This document shows positions 1 through 4,817 of a stretch of 5,623 nt of DNA, piece by piece (the first letter of the stretch is position 1; the number at the start of each line of letters is the position of its first letter). Made by a program: the position numbers and the translations under genes. The stretch comes from Pyrodictiaceae archaeon. GTDB lineage: Archaea; Thermoproteota; Thermoprotei_A; Sulfolobales; Pyrodictiaceae. The stretch is from NCBI GenBank assembly GCA_027046105.1, contig JALTZQ010000130.1, positions 8,140-13,762 on the forward strand. The letters are read 5' to 3'. Below the pieces are notes generated by a model that had not been told where the DNA came from, searched no databases, and saw nothing but the letters and a program-made list of their open reading frames with translations.

Positions 1-1034
1 GGGCATAATATTGAGGCAGGTGGATATCCCAGGCTTCTATAGAATGGCTGATCTGGAATAGGCAGTGGATAGTGGATTGCTGTTTCAATACCATATTTGT
101 GTAACTGTTTCGCCAACACATCCCTGTCAATACCTACCCGCTCGGGGTCCACACGCACAACATACTGGTGATATACATGCTTATAGCCAGGTTTTTCCAT
201 TGGCAGAACTAGCCCAGTATTAGATAATAGCTCCGATAAAAGTCTAGCATTATGCCGACGCCTTTCATTGAGTATATTTAGCTTCTCAAGCTGTGTTAAA
301 CCAAGCGCAGCAGCAATACTCGTCATACGATAATTCTCACCGAGCATTACATGATAGTATTTCCGTTCCTGGCCATGATTTCTTAGAAGTTGCGCAACGT
401 ACGCTATCTTATCATTATTAGTTGTTATCATCCCTCCTTCACCAGTTGTCATGTTCTTTGTTGCATAGAAACTAAAGGCTGCAGCTTCACCAAGGGAGCC
501 CACCATCCCTTCAGGGCAACGCGCGCCGTGAGCTTGTGCAGCATCCTCCAACAAGATTAGCTTATGATCCGCAGCAACTTCTCTAAGACTTTTCATGTCG
601 GCAGGATGACCATACAAGTGAACCGCTATTATAGCTCTTGTCCTTGGCGTTATCTTCTCAAGGACATCATCAACACTGATCGTATAGGTCTCTAATTCTA
701 TATCTGCAAACACGGGTCGTGCACCAATAGCTACAACAACATTAGCCGTAGCTGTGAACGTAAAACAAGGAACTACTACTTCATCACCAGGTCCTAGACC
801 AGCCGCTAAAAGCATTATTTTTAAAGCAGCTGTTCCGCTAGAGACTGCGATGCCATGCTTAACTCCAACAAAATCGGCAAAACGCCTCTCAAATTCCTCA
901 ACAACGGGGCCATGCGCTAACCACCCACTTTTAAGCACATTAACCACTTTCTCCACATCGTTATCGTCAATAATGGGTTCAACAACACGTATACGCTTCA
1001 AAGACCCCAGACCTCTATATATATCAGGAAGCAT
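1..1034 (-). CDS. DegT/DnrJ/EryC1/StrS-family PLP-dependent aminotransferase, C-terminus cut by window edge
   Basis: The reading frame is open from 1034 to the left edge, giving 344 residues with no stop. It is a fold-type I PLP enzyme of the sugar-aminotransferase family, whose members usually transfer an amino group from glutamate to a keto-sugar nucleotide in the cytoplasm. Visible landmarks: SGWLAHGP (36-43), the phosphate-binding SGTAAL (66-71), PCFTFTATAN (89-98), EDAAQAHGA (163-171) with the pyridine-binding Asp164, SFYATKNMTTGEGG (188-201) with the likely Schiff-base Lys193, LRNHGQ (217-222), NYRMT (234-238) and the late IHYPLP (320-325). Family members are about 360-390 residues, so only a short C-terminal piece is missing. 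ATG 1034 is preferred because a TATA-like TTTAAA lies about 30 bases upstream, which suits a leaderless or near-leaderless transcript. An in-frame ATG at 1061 overlaps that box. The substrate cannot be told; protein glycosylation, surface polysaccharide or cofactor sugars are all possible. Confidence 0.93.
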   Translation of the reverse strand, partial: MLPDIYRGLGSLKRIRVVEPIIDDNDVEKVVNVLKSGWLAHGPVVEEFERRFADFVGVKHGIAVSSGTAALKIMLLAAGLGPGDEVVVPCFTFTATANVVVAIGARPVFADIELETYTISVDDVLEKITPRTRAIIAVHLYGHPADMKSLREVAADHKLILLEDAAQAHGARCPEGMVGSLGEAAAFSFYATKNMTTGEGGMITTNNDKIAYVAQLLRNHGQERKYYHVMLGENYRMTSIAAALGLTQLEKLNILNERRRHNARLLSELLSNTGLVLPMEKPGYKHVYHQYVVRVDPERVGIDRDVLAKQLHKYGIETAIHYPLPIPDQPFYRSLGYPPASILC

Positions 1035-1060
1035 AGATTTACAGGTAATGCCCACTAACA

Positions 1061-1066
1061 TTTAAA
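1061..1066 (-). promoter_or_regulatory. TATA-box-like element for the DegT-family gene
   Basis: On the minus strand the sequence CATTTAAATG contains TTTAAA, centred about 30 bases upstream of the ATG at 1034. Archaeal TATA boxes usually sit about 26-30 bases before the transcription start, so the transcript would begin at or just before that ATG. No Shine-Dalgarno sequence precedes it. The assignment rests on motif and spacing only. Confidence 0.4.
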
Positions 1067-1105
1067 TGATTCAATGATAATTCCATATTTCCATTGATTG
1101 AAGAA

Positions 1106-1193
1106 TGGTGCGGGGGGTGGGATTTGAACCCACGCCGGCCTACGCCAGCGGGTCTTGAGCCCGCCCCCTTGGACCTGGCTCGGGCACCCCCGC
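1106..1193 (-). tRNA. tRNA-Leu, anticodon CAA, CCA encoded
   Basis: The minus strand folds as a type II tRNA. The acceptor stem pairs GCGGGGG with CCCCCGC. The D-stem is CCC/GGG, the anticodon stem GCGGG/CCCGC, and the seven-base loop CTCAAGA carries anticodon CAA (reads UUG). The long variable arm of about 14 bases is typical of Leu, and the T-arm is GTGGG-TTCAAAT-CCCAC. The discriminator is A, followed by an encoded CCA (1108-1106). There is no intron. The gene lies upstream of the DegT-family gene on the same strand, and the gap of about 70 bases contains that gene's own TATA-like box, so the two are probably transcribed separately. I could not identify a clear TATA box for the tRNA itself. 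Confidence 0.96.
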
Positions 1194-1321
1194 AACCCTA
1201 CCCCTTACGAGTCTCTAGTGCTTATCCGCCATTAATCTTATCAATTAGTGGGAACTAGCTAATATAGTGTTCTGGTGCTAGCCCAATTAAGGCTGGAGCC
1301 CTTGAGAACGGTGTATAAACC
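1194..1321. promoter_or_regulatory. Divergent intergenic region between tRNA-Leu and the small acidic protein
   Basis: This 128-base spacer must hold the promoters of both the minus-strand tRNA-Leu and the plus-strand gene at 1322. A/T-rich candidates are CAATTAA at 1284-1290 (plus) and the ATTAATCTTATCAATTAG stretch at about 1231-1248. Neither is a clean TATA box at ideal spacing. GGTG at 1310-1313 lies 8 bases before ATG 1322 and could act as a Shine-Dalgarno sequence. Confidence 0.35.
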
Positions 1322-1684
1322 ATGGAAAAGTTGTCTAGAGTTTTGCAAGTCTTAGCAAAGAAGCGTGGCTACCAATACAAGGAGAATGATGGGTATATCG
1401 TTTTTACTCATAAATCAGCACCATTAAAGATAGTTATCGAATTGCAGAGAGATGAAGCATTGGTTAAGTTACATGGCGAAAATCTACGTGATTATGTGGA
1501 GGAGGTTTACGAGGTCGAGGAAGCGCCTCGCGAGTATCTTGAAGATCTACTTGATGAACTAACATCTGTGATCAACGAGATTACACAGCTACTTGAGAAA
1601 CAAGGTATGAAGGTAAGAACACTTAATACGCGTGAGCTTGTAATGGATGTTCTTGAAATTATGGAGGAGATCGAAGAAGAATAA
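1322..1684 (+). CDS. Small acidic protein of unknown function, 120 residues
   Basis: I do not recognise this family. The predicted layout is an N-terminal helix (MEKLSRVLQVLAKKRG, 1-16), then two or three short beta strands (about GYIVFTHK, LKIVIELQ and ALVKLHGE, residues 24-53), then a long heptad-like acidic helical region (about 55-95) and a C-terminal helix ending in EEIEEE. There is no signal peptide, membrane segment, Cys or metal motif. The high Lys/Glu content, with an even spread of charged residues, fits a soluble thermophile protein and supports real coding. The start is supported by GGTG 8 bases upstream. A C/D-box sRNA begins 11 bases after the stop, so the two may share a transcript. 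The alpha-beta N-terminus followed by a coiled-coil-like tail suggests a dimerising or partner-binding protein, but this is a guess. Confidence 0.82.
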   Translation: MEKLSRVLQVLAKKRGYQYKENDGYIVFTHKSAPLKIVIELQRDEALVKLHGENLRDYVEEVYEVEEAPREYLEDLLDELTSVINEITQLLEKQGMKVRTLNTRELVMDVLEIMEEIEEE

Positions 1685-1695
1685 AACTAAATCAA

Positions 1696-1745
1696 GTGAT
1701 GATGGCTAGATAGTCTGAATTTATGATGATGGTTTCTGGTGCTGA
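1696..1745 (+). ncRNA. C/D-box sRNA (2'-O-methylation guide), plus strand
   Basis: All four boxes occur in order at canonical archaeal spacing: C box GTGATGA (1696-1702), 12-nt guide TGGCTAGATAGT (1703-1714), D' box CTGA (1715-1718), 4-nt linker ATTT, C' box ATGATGA (1723-1729), 12-nt guide TGGTTTCTGGTG (1730-1741), D box CTGA (1742-1745). Such RNAs assemble with L7Ae, Nop5 and fibrillarin and direct ribose methylation of rRNA or tRNA at the base paired to the fifth nucleotide before D or D'. The predicted targets contain ACTATCTAGCCA (fifth base, U) and CACCAGAAACCA (fifth base, A). I could not assign them to rRNA positions. The mature RNA probably extends a few bases beyond each box. It starts 11 bases after the stop of the upstream gene, so it may be cut from that mRNA or use a promoter within the gene's end. 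Confidence 0.85.
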
Positions 1746-2076
1746 TAGTCTAACTTCACACAAGAATTTATAGGGAGAGAGACGTGAAAAGTTTACAACA
1801 TATTATCTAACCATTGTTATGAATGTATATACTGCATGTAGAAAACTTGGATAGTTTCAAAGATCATCGAAACGAGAATTAAATATACTATACTATTGGT
1901 AATGTAGGCCCTAGAAGTGTTGTATCTCATATCAAAACAGCTGAACATGAGCCTAGCAAGCTCCATTGAAGAGCCACGTAGTACAAGAAGAATTTTATGG
2001 AACAACCGGAAAACATTGGAGCGCGTTACGCTCCGCGTAGAAAACAATATCAAGAATACAATTTACTAATATCACA
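1746..2076. other. Stretch of about 330 bases without a convincing gene, between two C/D-box sRNAs
   Basis: I see no supportable protein gene here. A minus-strand frame of 78 codons exists (2053 to 1817), but it begins at TTG, lacks a ribosome-binding site and has unusual composition. Small items present: a TATA-like AATTTATAGGG at 1764-1774 (plus); a hairpin at 2018-2034 with stem GGAGCG/CGCTCC and a 5-base loop; and a weak GTTTC/GAAAC inverted repeat around 1855-1874. The tract is A/T-rich and could be decayed sequence or hold an RNA I cannot recognise. Confidence 0.5.
2018..2034. repeat. GC-rich hairpin in the otherwise A/T-rich gap
   Basis: GGAGCG (2018-2023) and CGCTCC (2029-2034) pair perfectly around the loop CGTTA. 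On the minus strand the hairpin is followed by AATGTTTTCC, so it might end a minus-strand transcript such as the sRNA at 2125-2077, whose D box lies about 43 bases upstream. Archaeal termination usually relies on U-tracts more than hairpins, so the role is uncertain. Confidence 0.35.
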
Positions 2077-2125
2077 TCAGTCTTTCCGGCTCTCTTCACC
2101 AATCAAGAGACCCTCTTCTCATCAC
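2077..2125 (-). ncRNA. C/D-box sRNA (2'-O-methylation guide), minus strand
   Basis: Read on the minus strand: C box GTGATGA (2125-2119), 12-nt guide GAAGAGGGTCTC (2118-2107), D' box TTGA (2106-2103, one change from CTGA), 3-nt linker TTG, C' box GTGAAGA (2099-2093, one change from RTGATGA), 12-nt guide GAGCCGGAAAGA (2092-2081), D box CTGA (2080-2077). The terminal C and D boxes are perfect and the internal pair slightly degenerate, the usual pattern in archaeal box C/D RNAs. By the fifth-base rule the targets contain GAGACCCTCTTC (fifth base, C) and TCTTTCCGGCTC (fifth base, U). I could not place these in rRNA or tRNA. A TATA-like CTTATTA about 26-30 bases upstream supports an independent promoter. 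Confidence 0.8.
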
Positions 2126-2153
2126 GCCGGTACACAGTAGTAGTTACAACCCC

Positions 2154-2160
2154 TAATAAG
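2154..2160 (-). promoter_or_regulatory. TATA-like element upstream of the minus-strand C/D-box sRNA
   Basis: On the minus strand, CTTATTA (2160-2154) is centred about 32 bases before the C box at 2125. A start 26 bases downstream of its centre falls near 2131, giving a leader of about 6 bases before the C box, a normal length for these RNAs. The match to the crenarchaeal TATA consensus is only fair. Confidence 0.35.
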
Positions 2161-2190
2161 GGAAGTCATACCCCAATACTTCAATAAGAG

Positions 2191-2202
2191 ATAAATTAAA
2201 AA
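2191..2202 (+). promoter_or_regulatory. Probable TATA box of tRNA-Gly
   Basis: ATAAATTAAAAA precedes the tRNA-Gly gene. With its centre near 2197, transcription would start around 2223, about 13 bases before the mature 5' end at 2236. It is the clearest A/T block upstream of this tRNA. Confidence 0.45.
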
Positions 2203-2235
2203 CCGCCATAACATCAAGTGCCCACTATATTGGAG

Positions 2236-2314
2236 GCGGCGGTCGTCTAGCCTGGACTAGGACGCCGGCCTTCCAAGCCGGTGATCCCGGGTTCAAATCC
2301 CGGCCGCCGCACCA
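2236..2314 (+). tRNA. tRNA-Gly, anticodon TCC, CCA encoded
   Basis: The cloverleaf is complete. The acceptor stem pairs GCGGCGG with CCGCCGC. The anticodon stem CCGGC/GCCGG holds the loop CTTCCAA, whose anticodon TCC reads GGA and GGG. The T-arm is CCGGG-TTCAAAT-CCCGG. The discriminator is A2311, followed by encoded CCA (2312-2314). It has a short variable loop and no intron. It stands alone on the plus strand, with no duplicate of its 3' end in this window, so there is no sign of an element integrated at it here. Confidence 0.97.
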
Positions 2315-2407
2315 AAACCATCCTCATCGAATCCATTCTCGCTATGGTTCCTCACGAATACCTTAGACACTTCTCTTAGAGGCAATTGGGAAATAACAAA
2401 GATAAGC

Positions 2408-3004
2408 ATGTCATCGTTACCATATACTACTCTTGATGTTGTTCTTGAAAGAAATAATTATAATATATGTTACTCTATCACCGAAAAAAGTATTAACAAT
2501 TACTTTAGACCACTATTGTTTGGTGCACTAACAGTGTCCTTACACCTATACAATCTGTTAGAGGAAATTGAAAAAATTGCCCGCAAAAACCTTCTTGAAA
2601 CACGTAGTGTTCACGCAAATGTGGGGGATCCACAGCTTAGCCACTACATACAATTACTTGAAGCACATAGCTTTCTCTCAATAGGCATAAGTAGGCTTAT
2701 TGCTGATTACCTAGTTTTAATTACATCAAACCCTACCACAGCATATAGAGTAACTGAACAAAGAGATCTAGAGCTTATTATCCGTCTTCTTACAGAGCTT
2801 CTCGCAAGAGAGGAAAAACTTATTCGTAAATTAAATGAGCTAAGCGAATCACTACCTAGGGGGTTAGCAAAGAAGATAGTAGCAGCATGGCTTTCTTACG
2901 AAATGGAGCTTGTTGAGGAACTTTCAAAGCTTCGATCACACATATTTGCAGAGCTGAAAACGACTCAAGAGAGAGTTAGGCCAGAAGCATTCATCGAAGA
3001 ATAA
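2408..3004 (+). CDS. Alpha-helical protein of unknown function, 198 residues
   Basis: I do not recognise this family. After an N-terminal segment of about 30 residues, the protein appears almost entirely helical. Four likely amphipathic helices are seen: about 33-64 (FRPLLFGALTVSLHLYNLLE and on), 78-107, 115-145 (rich in Leu, Glu, Arg and Lys) and 150-187. This suggests a four-helix bundle or coiled-coil dimer. A few Glu and His residues fall inside helices (for example LLEAHS, 83-88), but there is no convincing diiron ExxH pattern, so I do not call it ferritin-like. There is no signal peptide. No Shine-Dalgarno sequence precedes ATG 2408, so the transcript may be leaderless; no better start lies in frame upstream. 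It is convergent with etfB, the two stop codons being only 19 bases apart. Codon use resembles that of the neighbouring genes. Confidence 0.8.
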   Translation: MSSLPYTTLDVVLERNNYNICYSITEKSINNYFRPLLFGALTVSLHLYNLLEEIEKIARKNLLETRSVHANVGDPQLSHYIQLLEAHSFLSIGISRLIADYLVLITSNPTTAYRVTEQRDLELIIRLLTELLAREEKLIRKLNELSESLPRGLAKKIVAAWLSYEMELVEELSKLRSHIFAELKTTQERVRPEAFIEE

Positions 3005-3023
3005 AAGTCTAGAGGTAACCACC

Positions 3024-3815
3024 TTAAAGGTATTTCGCAAGGACTTCCGCAAGCTTCTTCGCAATCTCTTCCGGGCTTCCCTCTATTACTACACGTGCTC
3101 TCTCTGGTGGTTTAAGTTCACGCAACTCAACAACAGCTGTACCAGAGCCTTTGAAGCCCACTTGATCTGGTTCAAGCCCGAGATCCTTCAGACTCCATAT
3201 TTTTGGCTTAAACTCCTTTTCAGCCCAGCGTTTTCGCCTAAAGTCCGGAAAGCGTGGCTTATTACAACCCAATTCTACTGCCGCGACAAAAGGTAATGGG
3301 ACCTCTAATACCTCATATCCACCCTTGATAGTTCTCCGGACTAGAGCTTTATTGTCTTGAATCTCTATCGCTGATACGTAGGTTACATGTGGTATGTTTA
3401 GCCATTCAGCTATTCCAGGCGGAACTTGGCCTGTGCCACCATCGCTGCTTTCTTCACCACATAGTATGATACTATAGTCACCAATTTTCTTTATTGCAGT
3501 TGCTAGTGTTAACGTTGTAGGTAATGTGTCGGATCCTGCTAATGCACGGTCACTCACGAGCACGGCATCATCAGCTCCCATGGCTATAGCTAGTTTAATG
3601 TACTCTTCCCAGAATGGTGGACCCATTGAAACTACAATTACTTTTCCACCATATTTTTCCTTAAGCTGTAAGGCCATTTCTAACGCATTTTTATCGGCTG
3701 GGTTTATTTCGTTACGGGCTTTACTTCTGTCAATAGTTTTAGTCTCTGGATCAAACCGTACTTCTTCTGGTTTCGGCACAACTTTGAGGCAAACGATAAT
3801 GTTTTTTAGGGTCAA
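3024..3815 (-). CDS. etfB: Electron transfer flavoprotein beta subunit
   Basis: EtfB/FixA pairs with EtfA to form the cytoplasmic electron transfer flavoprotein, which relays electrons from dehydrogenases through FAD. EtfB carries the second nucleotide: AMP in classical ETFs, FAD in bifurcating ones. Family landmarks: the N-terminal IIVCLKVVP (6-14), NPADKNALEMALQLKE (38-53), MGADDAVLVSDRALAGSDTL (79-98), ILCGEESSDGGTGQVPPGIA (117-136), IPHVTYVSAIE (141-151) and GGYEVLEVPLPFVAAV (165-180). The recognition-loop region reads NKPRFPDFRRKRWAEKEF (185-202), notably basic. Length is 263 residues, normal for the family. The start is TTG at 3815, overlapping the etfA stop as TTGA; a strong Shine-Dalgarno sequence 6 bases upstream decides it. 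I cannot tell from the sequence alone whether it bifurcates electrons. Confidence 0.95.
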   Translation of the reverse strand: MTLKNIIVCLKVVPKPEEVRFDPETKTIDRSKARNEINPADKNALEMALQLKEKYGGKVIVVSMGPPFWEEYIKLAIAMGADDAVLVSDRALAGSDTLPTTLTLATAIKKIGDYSIILCGEESSDGGTGQVPPGIAEWLNIPHVTYVSAIEIQDNKALVRRTIKGGYEVLEVPLPFVAAVELGCNKPRFPDFRRKRWAEKEFKPKIWSLKDLGLEPDQVGFKGSGTAVVELRELKPPERARVVIEGSPEEIAKKLAEVLAKYL

Positions 3816-4807
3816 GAAGTTTCACCTCCTTTCGCCTTTTTGCGAAGCTCTTCTATCAAGAGTGGAACAATTTCAAAGACATCACCTACTGCGAAATAAT
3901 CAGAGTAATCACGTATGGGTGCCTCCGGATCAATATTAATCGATACAACAGTACCTGCATCACGTATACCTGACACGAAGTGGGGTGCACCACTAGCACC
4001 AAGTACAACAACGAGTTCTGCTTTCAACGAGACACCAGTAGAGCCGATTTGCAAATCTCTTGGTGCAACCCCTATATCAGCAAGCGGTCTTGTAACACCA
4101 ATATCCGCTCCAAGCACCTTGGCTAATTCCTCTGCTATCTCTAGCCTACCCTCAGTACCCATACCAGCAACGACTACCTTACGCGACTGAGAGAGATCGA
4201 CCATTTCGCCTACACGACGCTCTACTATCTTAATCCTTAGCATTGACTCATCGATGCCCAGAGTGGTCTTTTCCACGTTCTCGGCTTGACCCCAATTCCT
4301 GCGGGCTTCGAAAATTCCTGGCGATACTGTTGCTAGTTGTGGCCAGCCTTTCACGTGTTTAACAACAGCGGCTATGCTACCTCCAAAGCCCGGTACTACA
4401 CCTATTAAGGCATCATTCTCTATGTAAAAGTCTATTACGTGTGCCATTAGACCGGTTCTGTATTTAACAGCTAGTCTTGCAAAAAGGTCTCGGCCATTAC
4501 GTGTAGCGCTTGCTAAGAGTATGTCTGGTTTATACCTTTCTATAAGCATGCTCATACCAGTAGCGTAGGCCTCGCTATGGTAATAACGTAGTATTGGATG
4601 CTCAACAATAACAACATGGTGCGCACCATATTCGCCTAACTCATTTGCCTTATCAGCTATATTATGTCCTAGTATTGCAGCATAGACCTTGTATCCATGT
4701 TTATCAGCTTCTTCCCTAGCCTTACTTAGTACACCTAACGATGAATTCTCTATTCTACCTTCATCCTGCTCTATGAAGACCATTATACTCTTCATTTTCT
4801 CACTCAT
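3812..4807 (-). CDS. etfA: Electron transfer flavoprotein alpha subunit
   Basis: EtfA holds the electron-transferring FAD in its C-terminal domain and dimerises with EtfB. The N-terminal ETF domain (about 6-195) includes MVFIEQDEGRI (9-19), ILLASATRNGRDLFARLAV (96-114) and PGFGGSIAAVV...WPQLATVSPGIF (139-166). The FAD domain (about 208-325) shows VVVAGMG (211-217), the Arg of VTRPLADIG (238-246), the Thr of IGSTG (254-258), and NIDPEAPIRDYSDYFAVGDVFEIVP (291-315). The signature usually written SGAIQHLAG reads SGAPHFVSG (272-280), so the flavin-contacting Gln-His pair is replaced. ATG 4807 is chosen over an in-frame ATG at 4846 because it follows AGGTGAG (4817-4811). The earlier start would also lie inside the upstream gene and add 13 unrelated residues. 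Length is 331 residues, typical. It is downstream of the CCG gene and overlaps etfB by 4 bases. Confidence 0.94.
   Translation of the reverse strand: MSEKMKSIMVFIEQDEGRIENSSLGVLSKAREEADKHGYKVYAAILGHNIADKANELGEYGAHHVVIVEHPILRYYHSEAYATGMSMLIERYKPDILLASATRNGRDLFARLAVKYRTGLMAHVIDFYIENDALIGVVPGFGGSIAAVVKHVKGWPQLATVSPGIFEARRNWGQAENVEKTTLGIDESMLRIKIVERRVGEMVDLSQSRKVVVAGMGTEGRLEIAEELAKVLGADIGVTRPLADIGVAPRDLQIGSTGVSLKAELVVVLGASGAPHFVSGIRDAGTVVSINIDPEAPIRDYSDYFAVGDVFEIVPLLIEELRKKAKGGETS
3822..3829 (-). promoter_or_regulatory. Strong Shine-Dalgarno sequence deciding the TTG start of etfB
   Basis: GGAGGTGA on the minus strand is a full match to the archaeal anti-Shine-Dalgarno sequence. It is spaced 6 bases from the TTG at 3815 and lies within the last codons of etfA. 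It supports TTG as the true start and translational coupling of the two subunits. Confidence 0.85.
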
Positions 4808-4810
4808 ATT

Positions 4811-4817
4811 CTCACCT
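4811..4817 (-). promoter_or_regulatory. Shine-Dalgarno sequence deciding the start of etfA
   Basis: AGGTGAG on the minus strand begins right after the TAA stop of the upstream CCG gene (4820-4818) and ends 3 bases before ATG 4807. The spacing is rather short but usable. It favours this ATG over the one at 4846. Confidence 0.7.

Noticed and set aside
754..1065. Plus-strand open frame of 103 codons
   Set aside because: It lies antisense to the clear DegT-family aminotransferase. Its Ser/Thr/Pro-rich low-complexity translation is typical of a shadow frame.
1703..1714. Possible targeting of the tRNA-Gly D-arm by the first sRNA's D' guide
   Set aside because: Only TCTAGCC (7 bases) matches. The rest needs three wobble pairs and one mismatch, and methylation at that D-arm position is not known to me. 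Similar short matches to tRNA D-arms are common.
1817..2053. Minus-strand open frame of 78 codons with one hydrophobic stretch
   Set aside because: It begins with TTG, has no Shine-Dalgarno sequence, and is poor in Lys and Glu compared with all neighbours. It resembles no protein I know. A short open frame in A/T-rich spacer is expected by chance.
3021..3031. ACCTT-A-AAGGT inverted repeat between the convergent genes as a terminator
   Set aside because: The loop would be a single base, which cannot form a hairpin, and no T-run follows.
3526..4190. Two plus-strand open frames (3526-3939 and 3915-4190)
   Set aside because: Both are antisense to etfA/etfB, whose family motifs are unmistakable. 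Their translations have no family features.
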